From positions 181,030 to 245,029 of the forward strand of contig JAJIZT010000001.1 in assembly GCA_029948415.1 (NCBI GenBank): DNA of 64,000 nt. The letters run 5' to 3'. Made by a program: the position numbers and the translations under genes. The notes under the pieces were generated by a model. The model worked only from the letters and a program-made list of their open reading frames with translations. It was not told the DNA's origin and did no database searches. Each line of letters opens with the position of its first letter. Positions within the stretch are counted from its first letter, which is position 1. Positions 1 through 8,208 of the stretch are shown here, piece by piece. This DNA comes from Cenarchaeum symbiont of Oopsacas minuta (lineage in GTDB: Archaea; Thermoproteota; Nitrososphaeria; Nitrososphaerales; Nitrosopumilaceae).

Positions 1-48
1 TGCCATATTGTTAAATGTGATAATTTACATGGCATTACCTAACCATAT

Positions 49-1131
49 GTGCCCAAGAGATCAAAGAATTCAGATGGTTGTCTAAATGATAAATCCAAAA
101 GAAAGCCTCAAAATGCAAACAAAAACACTAGGGCTGTTGGGAGAAAGTCCATGTTCGTTGGAGTTGATGCACATAAGAAATTTCTCCAGATAGCAATGGT
201 TAACAACAAAGGCAAAGTAATCTTAAACGTGCGAGTTGAAAACCGACATGCAGACATTAGAAAATTTTTCCAAACAAGCGTACCAAAGAATGTAAAAGTC
301 GTGATGGAATCATCGTCTGTCTGGCATGGATTATTTCGATACATGACCGATAGGCTAGATCTTGATGTTGTTCTCTCAAATCCATACCAGACAAAAGCTA
401 TTGCAGCATCCACTAAAAAAACAGACAAGGTTGATGCACAAATCCTAGCAAACTTGTTGCGTGGAGGATATATTAACAAATGTTATGTGCCAAACAAAAA
501 GACAGTCGAGCAAAGGCAACTTGTCCGGTACAGACACAAGCTGGTTCACGCAAGAACATCTATGAAAAACTCTATACATGGAATATTGCTCCAAAAAGGA
601 ATAAAGATTCCTGGACGTACATTTTCCTACAAATATGTCGAAAGCCTCAAGGCAATAAAGGACTATAGGATAAACGGATTTCTTGCATCTATCAACCTTT
701 ACGATCAGAAAATAACAGATGCCAACATGATGATCTACAAGAGTGCACGCACAAGCAGATATGCTGGGATACTAAAGACGATTCCTGGAATTGCTGATTT
801 TACAGCTTTGACGATTGCATCAGAGATTGATAGTATTGAAAGATTTTCAGATCCTGAAAAACTCAAATCATATGCAGGACTTGCCCCATCAGTTCGTAAC
901 TCTGCGGACATGGTGCATCATGGTCACATAACGAAAAGAGGTAGTAGGATGCTACGATGGGTTTTAGTAGAATCAATCCGCTCTCACGTACTGCACGCAC
1001 CAAAACTGATATTTTACAAAAGACTTGCAAAAAAGAGAGGCAATTCCAAAGCTGCAGCTGCAGCAAAGATGCTAAAGGTCATTTACTGGTTGCTAAAAGA
1101 TGGGAGAGATTTTGAACAAAATTACAGTTAG
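49..1131 (+). CDS. IS110-family transposase
   Basis: Transposase of the IS110 type, which recombines DNA with a RuvC-like DEDD domain and a C-terminal Tnp20 domain, guided in studied members by an element-encoded bridge RNA. Visible acidic residues are D40 (VGVDAHKK), E87 (VVMESS), D126 and D129 (TDKVDAQ). The C-terminal half has the helix-hairpin-like LKTIPGIADFTAL and the conserved ITKRGSRMLRW stretch. At 360 residues it is full length for the family. The listed start is GTG; the first ATG in frame is at 151 (residue 35), where family similarity begins, so the basic 34-residue N-terminus may not be translated. Only 48 bases of upstream sequence lie in the window, so the left end of the element is not visible. 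Confidence 0.9.
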   Translation: MPKRSKNSDGCLNDKSKRKPQNANKNTRAVGRKSMFVGVDAHKKFLQIAMVNNKGKVILNVRVENRHADIRKFFQTSVPKNVKVVMESSSVWHGLFRYMTDRLDLDVVLSNPYQTKAIAASTKKTDKVDAQILANLLRGGYINKCYVPNKKTVEQRQLVRYRHKLVHARTSMKNSIHGILLQKGIKIPGRTFSYKYVESLKAIKDYRINGFLASINLYDQKITDANMMIYKSARTSRYAGILKTIPGIADFTALTIASEIDSIERFSDPEKLKSYAGLAPSVRNSADMVHHGHITKRGSRMLRWVLVESIRSHVLHAPKLIFYKRLAKKRGNSKAAAAAKMLKVIYWLLKDGRDFEQNYS

Positions 1132-1453
1132 ATGCACAGCCGCGAGCCACTATATGGAGATAATGCTCCGATGTTCTAACTGCGGCAAGCTCTAACAAGT
1201 GGACGAAGATGATTGTGGGAATAATGTCCCGAATAGATATATGTCTCTCTCACTTTTGATGGGAAAATCACACATAGCGAACGCTATGCAATAATATGCA
1301 AAAAAACACGGAATACTTAAAAACATTGCACATAGATATAGTGGTGGCCATTTTGATGCATAAAAAGATCTCAAAGATAGTGCATACAACCGTGCGTCAT
1401 AATGTCTAAACAGCAATGCATAGTTTTTATAAAAGTTGAATATAGCGTATTTA
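1132..1453 (+). other. Structured noncoding 3' flank of the IS110 transposase
   Basis: No gene is seen in these 322 bases. Three hairpins are visible. GGAG/CTCC (1156-1159 and 1166-1169) and GGGA/TCCC (1217-1220 and 1227-1230) both enclose the same six-base loop ATAATG. The first lies inside a GCCGC/GCGGC stem (1139-1143 with 1182-1186). A third, CATAGC-GAAC-GCTATG, is at 1273-1288. The right end of the IS probably lies within this stretch, but I cannot place it. Several ATGCA motifs (near 1286, 1357, 1381, 1416) precede the next gene. Bridge RNA in this flank is a hypothesis only. Confidence 0.4.
1424..1435 (+). promoter_or_regulatory. TATA-like promoter of the cupredoxin gene
   Basis: TTTTTATAAAAG is centred about 24 bases before the ATG at 1454, the spacing expected of an archaeal TATA box for a leaderless mRNA. 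It supports the ATG rather than the upstream TTG at 1436 as start. Confidence 0.55.
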
Positions 1454-2317
1454 ATGAATATAAAGACAATAAGCACGTTATTTGTTTTATTTTCTTTGGT
1501 TTCTGGTGTTATGGCAACACAAGCATACGGAGATCATAGTAAAGCATACGTAAGCATACCTACAGAAACCAGTATTCCTGGATGTGAAACAACCAATATG
1601 TGTTTTATACCATATGATGTTTCAGTGGACAAAGGCGGTCAAGTGATTTGGACAAACGACGATATTGCAGCTCATACTGTGACAAGTGGTACTCCATCTG
1701 ACAGTGTAGGTGATATTTTTGATAGCAGTTTGATGAGTCCAGGATCTACCTTTTCTCACAAGTTTGAAGTTTCAGGCACATTTGATTATTTCTGCATAGT
1801 ACATCCTTGGATGGACGGAATTGTTACAGTTGCAGCTCAGCCTGAAGACGAACACGGACACATGGATGTAGAACCAGCAATGATGATGAGTCAGGATGGA
1901 AATTATACGGTCAAAGTCTATCCAGATGGCATACCAACTGCAGGCGAAATGTTTAGCTTGAAAGTAGTTGTTACAGACTCTGATGACAATACTGTAAACC
2001 ACATAAACTATGACATAATGATCATGCAAGATGGTGAATCTGTAATGGATGACGGAATGGGAGTCCATGCACATGATGGCATGAAAGAACATATGACAAC
2101 CATGCTTGAATCGGATTCTCCAATTGATGTTCTAGTCACATTGCAAGGAATTGGCCTGAATGATATAGATACGCGTGTCGGCCCTATAGGTGAAACTATA
2201 GAATTAAACGTGGTTCCAGAATTTGGCACAATAGCAATACTAGTATTTGCAGTAGCGATCATATCAATAATCGCAGTTACCACAAGATCGAGAATCAGCC
2301 TAACACCTAAACTTTAA
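1454..2317 (+). CDS. Secreted cupredoxin with PEFG-type C-terminal anchor
   Basis: Blue-copper (plastocyanin/azurin fold) protein for the cell exterior, likely an electron carrier or copper-binding protein. A signal peptide (hydrophobic to VMATQAYG) is followed by the cupredoxin domain: type 1 copper ligands are the His of DDIAAHTV and Cys, His and Met of FCIVHPWM. A second, Met/His-rich region (MMMSQDG, GVHAHDGMKEHM) follows. The C-terminus has VPEFG, a membrane segment and basic residues, the arrangement of thaumarchaeal PEFG-CTERM proteins. The cupredoxin domain closely resembles that at 10193-10702. The start was set at the ATG with a TATA box 24 bases upstream. Its redox partner cannot be told from sequence. 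Confidence 0.85.
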   Translation: MNIKTISTLFVLFSLVSGVMATQAYGDHSKAYVSIPTETSIPGCETTNMCFIPYDVSVDKGGQVIWTNDDIAAHTVTSGTPSDSVGDIFDSSLMSPGSTFSHKFEVSGTFDYFCIVHPWMDGIVTVAAQPEDEHGHMDVEPAMMMSQDGNYTVKVYPDGIPTAGEMFSLKVVVTDSDDNTVNHINYDIMIMQDGESVMDDGMGVHAHDGMKEHMTTMLESDSPIDVLVTLQGIGLNDIDTRVGPIGETIELNVVPEFGTIAILVFAVAIISIIAVTTRSRISLTPKL

Positions 2318-2323
2318 ACATAA

Positions 2324-2345
2324 TATTTGTTCATTTTTTTACAAC
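2324..2345. terminator. T/A-tract between convergent genes
   Basis: The short gap between the convergent genes ending at 2317 and 2363 holds a run of seven T's inside TTCATTTTTTTAC, the kind of oligo-T tract at which archaeal RNA polymerase terminates. No hairpin is needed or obvious. Confidence 0.35.
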
Positions 2346-2362
2346 ATTTACTGTAAAGTGTA

Positions 2363-2992
2363 TCATAATCTATTTTTTCTGATCATAGCTATAATGGCTA
2401 GTATTGTTCCTGCAATTCCAAATGAAATTCCAAATACTGCCAAGTCATATGCAACACTCGCATCACTATCCTCTTGCACATTTGAAATCATCTTGCGTAC
2501 TTGCTGCTGCAGATCAGACATTGCGGATTTTAGAGTCGCTACGTCCTGATCCGATCCCACTTTGGATGTGGGAAAATCCAATACAGCAGTGTTCTCTACA
2601 TCTTCTATTGGAACGTTTATCTGCACATCTATTCCGTTCAAATTCCCAAAAAATTCTACAGAATATGAACCAGTTTTGGTGGGAATAACGGGAGCAAAAT
2701 AATGTCCAGGACGGGATTGAGAACCAATATCAAGCAATTTTTTCTCTCCACCATATATTGCCATAGCACTCATGTTTTTAAACGCATTTTTAACTCCTAT
2801 AGTTACACCTTTTACATCTCCTAATTCGACCACATTTATCACAAAGTCATTGCGTAGACCTTTTACTGGCGGTTCTACATCCCAGCCTACTTCTATTTCA
2901 TATGACTCCACAGAAACAGTAGTATGTGCTGCAGCCATTGGAATGGAACAGGTCAACACAATAACTAGAAATAATACAGCGTGCATAATCAC
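2363..2992 (-). CDS. Secreted membrane-anchored protein, FixH/YtkA-like domain
   Basis: A signal peptide ends in AAA, and cleavage there would leave HTTVSVES, that is, an N-terminal histidine as in CopC-type copper sites. The ectodomain (VEVGW-DVEPPVKG style start, then PTKTGSYSVEFFG) resembles the immunoglobulin-like FixH/YtkA domains often found beside copper genes. A coiled-coil-like segment (LKSAMSDLQQQVRKMIS) and a C-terminal membrane helix with basic tail follow. It is divergent from the CopC-CopD fusion at 3097, sharing about 100 bases of promoter region. Copper trafficking is inferred from context and the N-terminal His; no enzyme motif is visible. Confidence 0.6.
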   Translation of the reverse strand: MIMHAVLFLVIVLTCSIPMAAAHTTVSVESYEIEVGWDVEPPVKGLRNDFVINVVELGDVKGVTIGVKNAFKNMSAMAIYGGEKKLLDIGSQSRPGHYFAPVIPTKTGSYSVEFFGNLNGIDVQINVPIEDVENTAVLDFPTSKVGSDQDVATLKSAMSDLQQQVRKMISNVQEDSDASVAYDLAVFGISFGIAGTILAIIAMIRKNRL

Positions 2993-3061
2993 GCGAACAT
3001 TACAGAGGATTTTAAGATTTTGATCATATGCATAATTATTTAGTCATATATTATGCCATTT

Positions 3062-3074
3062 GCCTTTAAATTAT
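3062..3074 (+). promoter_or_regulatory. TATA-like promoter of the CopC-CopD fusion gene
   Basis: GCCTTTAAATTAT sits 26-30 bases upstream of the ATG at 3097, as expected for a leaderless transcript. The same intergenic stretch must also hold the promoter of the divergent gene starting at 2992. Confidence 0.4.
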
Positions 3075-3096
3075 CAAACCCATATCTACCATTATA

Positions 3097-5859
3097 ATGT
3101 GGACGATCTCTGTACTATTTTTGTTGATGATCGTGCCTGCATCTGTGTGGGCACATCCGTTTACCGAGACAACTATGCCAGAACAGTTCTCAAATGCTCC
3201 AGAGGGGACAGATCGTATTATCGTTATATATTCGGAGGCTGTAGAGATTGATTTTAGTACCATAAAGGTGTATGATGTAAGAGGATTACAGATAGACAAA
3301 CGTGATACTGCATATCATAATGATGTTAACTCATTAGTGGTTACCACCGAACCACTTAGGGAGGGAGTGTATACGGTTACAAGCAAAGTACTCTCACGTG
3401 TAGATGGACATTTGGTGGATTATGCATTTGTCTTTGCCATAGGTGGAGCAAAAATTGATCCAACATTGTTAGATGGTGAGTTCAACACAGTGCTTGTATA
3501 TTATCCCGAAGCTGCAGCAATAATTCCAGGATACATAGGACAGACTGTTATACTAGGAGGTATTATAATGTCGTTTTTTGTGTGGAGTCTATACAAAAGA
3601 AAGATTGACGATGTAAAACTGACTGAAAAATACCGTGGAAGATTAATGTCATTCATGGGTGCTGGGTTGATAATGGTACTAGTTTCAAATATACTGGTAC
3701 TTGCGGTGCATAGTTTTAGGCTAGATGTAGGAGCATTTGATTCATTGCAGACCACGTTTGGAACAACATGGATTCTAAGATTTTTCATTACCCTGATAAT
3801 GTTGGGTCTGTGGTTTGTAATGGAAAAAAAGGCATTATTTTCACGCAAAAGTTTTGTTCCAATGTTAATACTCTCCCTTGTTTTGATTGCTACTACCACC
3901 ATGACTGGACACGGAACCGCAAGCAATAACGTAACAGCCATATTTCTTGATTATATACACAATCTACTTGCTGCAGTTTGGATTGGCGGCATAATTTTTT
4001 TGGCCTTTTGTCTATTTCCAACACTATACAGTATTCCAAAGGTTGCAGTTGCAACCTTGCCACGTTTTTCTGTGATTTTTTTAGTCGCATTAGGAATAGT
4101 CATAGTCACAGGACCCACATTACTGTGGATATTGGAGGACGATCTTGACACAATAGTTTCATCTACATATGGTATGTTGATTGCGATAAAGATAACCATC
4201 GCGTCTGCTATGGTAATGATGGGTGCATATGCACAGTTTTTTGTACAAAAAAATCTACGTTCTAGCAAATGGAATGGTCAACTTGTGTACAAAAAACTAC
4301 AAAAATCACTACACATCGAAGCGATTCTAGGCTGCATTCTTCTTTTGGTTGTGGCATTACTTGTAAACGGAACCTTACCTGCTGGAGAAATATCTGCAAT
4401 GAAAATGGATCAGGGAATTTCATATGGACTTCAGACTACAGAGTTTGCCGGTGACCTTCGGTTTGAAGTAAACCTGTTCCCATTTACAAGCGGAAGCAAC
4501 ATCATATCAGCATCTGTTACAAATTTGGCTGGAGATCCGATTGAAGATCTTTATAAAATAAAAGTAAAAATATCAAATCCTCAACGAGGAATTGCTCCAA
4601 TAACAATTGAACAAAATTCTGATAAAACAAACAACTTTGAAGGTGAGGCAACATTTGGTTTTGCTGGAGAATGGCAACTAGAAGTAGAAGCACAAAGAAC
4701 TTCTAGTGCAAACGAGGTAGTGACTATATTTCTGAACATAAAACCTAGATTGGATGCAATAAGAGCAGATATTACTGAATTTGAACTACCCAAAACTTCT
4801 CAACCTCTTTACGTGATATATAGTTCAAACAATGATGTTTGGCTTAGTGATCCAACAGCACCAAGAATATGGAAATTCTCTACACAGAATGAAGAATTTT
4901 TCGAATATACACTAGATGGAAATTCTAGTATTACTTTAGAAGAGGATGAGAATGGCTTAATTTGGTTTACAGATATAAAATCTAGCTCTATCGGTTCACT
5001 TGATCCCAAAGATAGTTCGGTTCGAACATATATTTTACCAAAACTCTATCCATTAACACAAAATAATTTTCCCATATCTTTAGAATCTTATGATGGAAAG
5101 ATATGGGTGAGTGTTATAAATAAAAATGTAATATTAAAATTTGATCCTACATCAGAATCTTGGGAAGAATTTATACTTCCAACTGAAAATTCTGGACCAT
5201 TTTCACTCAAAGCTGATGATGATGGAAGACTGTGGTTTACACAGCAAACTGCTGGACAGCTAGGTTTTATCGATATAGCTAGTGGAAATATTACCGAGCT
5301 AGATTTGGGAAAAAATTTGTTAGTGCCTGAGACGATAACGATTGGTGATGATGACACTATATGGGTAGCAGAACATGGTGAATCTGGAGGAATTGCAGCT
5401 TATAATCATATTTTGGGAACGCTCAAACAAATTCCCTCCCCGTCATCTTTAGCACTTGCAAACAGCGCGGTATTTGACAAATATGGTAATGTATGGTTTG
5501 CACAACATACTGTAGATAGCTTGGCAGTATATGATCCACAATCAGGTGCAATTCTGACCGTACCCATACCTACAAATGAGTCATGGGTACAGTTTGCTGC
5601 AGCTGGAATAGATGGCGATATTTGGTTTGCAGAACAAAAAGCAAACAAATTGGGCAGAGTGACCATCTCGGAAGGAATATCATCTGGTCCAATATTACAA
5701 CGCCAATCTGAAGATAATACGATTGGTCTTGCAATAGTGGCCGGTCCACTTATGGCATCTGGTATTGTAGCTACTTCACTTTTTTTTGTAAAAGCGGTAC
5801 GTGAAAAAAGAGATGCTGATATACTCCTCTCAAAAGCGAATTATTTTAAATCTGCCTAG
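3097..5859 (+). CDS. CopC-CopD-beta-propeller fusion protein
   Basis: A 920-residue membrane protein. The signal peptide ends VWA and would expose HPFTET, so the mature protein starts with His; VDGH near residue 108 supplies the Asp and His of a CopC Cu(II) site. Residues about 130-440 form the multi-helix CopD copper-import domain, with MTGHGTASN and DYIHNLLAAVWIGG. Residues about 560-870 are a streptogramin-lyase-like (Vgb/NHL type) propeller with repeated blades such as NGLIWFTD, GRLWFTQ, DTIWVAEHG, GNVWFAQH and GDIWFAEQ. A final membrane helix follows. Likely role: copper binding outside the cell and transport inward; the propeller function is unknown. Its last 30 bases overlap the convergent gene ending at 5830. 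Confidence 0.85.
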   Translation: MWTISVLFLLMIVPASVWAHPFTETTMPEQFSNAPEGTDRIIVIYSEAVEIDFSTIKVYDVRGLQIDKRDTAYHNDVNSLVVTTEPLREGVYTVTSKVLSRVDGHLVDYAFVFAIGGAKIDPTLLDGEFNTVLVYYPEAAAIIPGYIGQTVILGGIIMSFFVWSLYKRKIDDVKLTEKYRGRLMSFMGAGLIMVLVSNILVLAVHSFRLDVGAFDSLQTTFGTTWILRFFITLIMLGLWFVMEKKALFSRKSFVPMLILSLVLIATTTMTGHGTASNNVTAIFLDYIHNLLAAVWIGGIIFLAFCLFPTLYSIPKVAVATLPRFSVIFLVALGIVIVTGPTLLWILEDDLDTIVSSTYGMLIAIKITIASAMVMMGAYAQFFVQKNLRSSKWNGQLVYKKLQKSLHIEAILGCILLLVVALLVNGTLPAGEISAMKMDQGISYGLQTTEFAGDLRFEVNLFPFTSGSNIISASVTNLAGDPIEDLYKIKVKISNPQRGIAPITIEQNSDKTNNFEGEATFGFAGEWQLEVEAQRTSSANEVVTIFLNIKPRLDAIRADITEFELPKTSQPLYVIYSSNNDVWLSDPTAPRIWKFSTQNEEFFEYTLDGNSSITLEEDENGLIWFTDIKSSSIGSLDPKDSSVRTYILPKLYPLTQNNFPISLESYDGKIWVSVINKNVILKFDPTSESWEEFILPTENSGPFSLKADDDGRLWFTQQTAGQLGFIDIASGNITELDLGKNLLVPETITIGDDDTIWVAEHGESGGIAAYNHILGTLKQIPSPSSLALANSAVFDKYGNVWFAQHTVDSLAVYDPQSGAILTVPIPTNESWVQFAAAGIDGDIWFAEQKANKLGRVTISEGISSGPILQRQSEDNTIGLAIVAGPLMASGIVATSLFFVKAVREKRDADILLSKANYFKSA

Positions 5860-7161
5860 TATTGCTGATGCAGTAATTGCAACTGACAACACCAAAAGTG
5901 GCGCACCAAGCTCTGGGATGACCACTAGACCAAATTCAGTCTGTTGTCCGGTTCCACGTATGTTCTCAAAACGTATTATTGTTGGACCTGTCTGCCCTTC
6001 GGCAAAATCATATTCTTCATAATATCCACCTACTGTTGCCATACCAGATGTTTTGTATATTTGATTATCAGATTGTATTATGATAAAATCATAAGAAGAA
6101 TGTCTTAGGGGTTCACCTGTTGCACCATCTCTGATTGTAAAAATGAATTTTGTCTTCTCTTCATGTGATATCTCTAGAGGTGACCACGATAGATCAATCT
6201 GAAATTGCTCATCACGTGTCATGGCGACAAGCGGAAACTGTAGGTCTGAACTCACATTCAAAGTAAATACAATCTCTGTGGGTATCTTGCCTGCCTTTTC
6301 CATATTATTTTTCAGATATCGTAGATGGTCTCCAAGCATAACAAAATGTACAGTACGAAAATTCTCCAATGTGTAATCGTCTATGACTATGGATGATTTG
6401 AAGAGATCAATATTGTTGGCAGTACCAGTATATCCATTACTAAAAAACTCTGTAAAATTTTTTGGAAATCTAGTTTCTACGTGAACAACAGGCACATGTG
6501 CTATGATCTCATCGTCCCAGTTGAAAGGAATTTGAAAAGAGATGTATTTCTCTATTGGATCGTATTCAAAGTTTCTAACTGTATCAAAATATGAACGCGT
6601 CTCAAATATTGCAACAGATCCAGTCGAATCATATGTTATATGTGTTCTATCTTCTGCAATGCTTACGTCAGTCCGAAATGTCTCTGCATTATCTGATGCG
6701 TCGTTAATCCACAGAGCTTCTTCTATATCAATTTCAAATGTGTATAAACCCGTCAAATCAAGTTTTTCTCCAGTTAGAACAATCTCGCCACTACCATCTG
6801 AGCTCCATATTCTAGATGATTCTTCAAAAATGCCATTTATTTTTATAGGATCATTGCTAGGTTTAACTGCAAATTTTAGAATGCCTTCTGGCGCAACAAA
6901 ATATTCGTGCAATAATATATTCCCATCATGTTGTAGTTTAACAAAAAGTGTAACATCATCCATTGTTTTGTCTGAATTTACCTCCGATACGGTTATGATA
7001 ATTTTTCCCTGTTCTGTCATCTTTATAATCTCTGTTGTAATTTGGATTTTTTTATCTCCAATCTCAGTAATTTCGGAAGTATCAATATCGATACCATGAC
7101 CCCATGCGGTTACAGGCAATAAAACCAAGATTACTATAGAGCATATTAGAATATATTGCAT
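5830..7161 (-). CDS. Secreted protein with PEFG-like (PELG) C-terminal anchor
   Basis: A 443-residue protein of unknown function. The signal peptide ends TAWG and cleavage would leave HGIDIDTS, again an N-terminal histidine. The body is rich in beta strands without a motif I recognise; a late domain (VSLSWSPLEIS-like, GEPLRHSSYDFIII) looks like an immunoglobulin-like fold. The C-terminus is IPELG, then a membrane helix and basic residues, a variant of the PEFG anchor seen at 1454-2317. It converges on the CopC-CopD gene with a 30-base 3' overlap, and pyrB lies 14 bases upstream. A copper-related role is inferred only from neighbours and the N-terminal His. Confidence 0.6.
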   Translation of the reverse strand: MQYILICSIVILVLLPVTAWGHGIDIDTSEITEIGDKKIQITTEIIKMTEQGKIIITVSEVNSDKTMDDVTLFVKLQHDGNILLHEYFVAPEGILKFAVKPSNDPIKINGIFEESSRIWSSDGSGEIVLTGEKLDLTGLYTFEIDIEEALWINDASDNAETFRTDVSIAEDRTHITYDSTGSVAIFETRSYFDTVRNFEYDPIEKYISFQIPFNWDDEIIAHVPVVHVETRFPKNFTEFFSNGYTGTANNIDLFKSSIVIDDYTLENFRTVHFVMLGDHLRYLKNNMEKAGKIPTEIVFTLNVSSDLQFPLVAMTRDEQFQIDLSWSPLEISHEEKTKFIFTIRDGATGEPLRHSSYDFIIIQSDNQIYKTSGMATVGGYYEEYDFAEGQTGPTIIRFENIRGTGQQTEFGLVVIPELGAPLLVLSVAITASAILGRFKIIRF

Positions 7162-7175
7162 ATCGTCAAAAACGA

Positions 7176-8102
7176 CTATACGCCATCCTCGTTCAGTAAA
7201 AGAGTCAAAAGCGCCGCTCTTGTATACATGCCATATTCTGCCTGTTTAAAGTATTTTGCATGTGGAGACAGATCAACATCAGAGGTTATCTCGTCTACCC
7301 GCGGAAGTGGGTGCATGATTATCGCATCAGTTTTCATCTTTTTGAGCATGTCAAGACCGATTACGTAACTGCCTTTGACCTTTAGATATTCTTCTACATC
7401 AGGAAATCTTTCTTCCTGTATCCTTGTAACATATACTACATCCAAATCGTCAATGACTTCTTCAAGATTGTTAGATTCTGTAAATGAAAGTTTTTTCTTT
7501 ATATCATATATGGAATCAGAACGTATTCGTAGAGATTCAGGTGATATCAAATGTATCTTTACATTATAGTTTCCAAGCGCCTGTAGTAACGAATACACGG
7601 TACGTCCGTACTTTAAATCCCCCACTATACCTATTGTTAAATCTGCGATCTTGCCTTTTTCACGACGTATTGTAAACAAATCTTGTATGGCTTGTGTAGG
7701 ATGTTCTTCAGTTCCACTCCCACCATTTATCACAGGTTTAGAAGAAATATCAGCAGCAAATTTGCTAGACCCGTCTAGTGGATGACGCATTATCAATACG
7801 TCAGAATAAATAGACATCATCCTTACCATATCCGCAAGACTTTCTCCTTTTTTTACTGATGATGATTCCACGTTGGATATGCCAAGGGAAGTGCCTCCAA
7901 GAAGTGCCATAGCAGATTGGAAGCTTAGGCGTGTTCTAGTACTTGGTTCCAAAAAAAGATATCCAAGTATTTTTCCTCTAGCTAATTCACGGCGTTTTAC
8001 AGAATCCATATTCATAATGCGCTCTGTCATATCAAATAGAGTTTCAAATCCATCTTTGTTTATATCGCGTATTGAGATTATGTCTTTTTGATAAAACTCC
8101 AT
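7176..8102 (-). CDS. pyrB: Aspartate carbamoyltransferase catalytic subunit
   Basis: Catalyses carbamoyl phosphate + aspartate to N-carbamoylaspartate, the committed step of pyrimidine synthesis, in the cytosol. The carbamoyl-phosphate motif STRTR is at residues 54-58, HPTQAIQDLF near 135 and MHPLPRVDEI near 265. Length (308) is normal for the family. No regulatory subunit gene (pyrI) is adjacent, although archaeal enzymes often have one. The gene runs with the secreted-protein gene at 5830-7161, 14 bases apart, so the two could share a transcript. Confidence 0.95.
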   Translation of the reverse strand: MEFYQKDIISIRDINKDGFETLFDMTERIMNMDSVKRRELARGKILGYLFLEPSTRTRLSFQSAMALLGGTSLGISNVESSSVKKGESLADMVRMMSIYSDVLIMRHPLDGSSKFAADISSKPVINGGSGTEEHPTQAIQDLFTIRREKGKIADLTIGIVGDLKYGRTVYSLLQALGNYNVKIHLISPESLRIRSDSIYDIKKKLSFTESNNLEEVIDDLDVVYVTRIQEERFPDVEEYLKVKGSYVIGLDMLKKMKTDAIIMHPLPRVDEITSDVDLSPHAKYFKQAEYGMYTRAALLTLLLNEDGV

Positions 8103-8208
8103 AGTGATATAACATTAGATGGTGTAATATACGACTTTTGTATGTGTGTAGCATAATTGCGTTATGATGTAATAACCCTTAAACTGCAACTTGATTTATG
8201 TGAATTGA

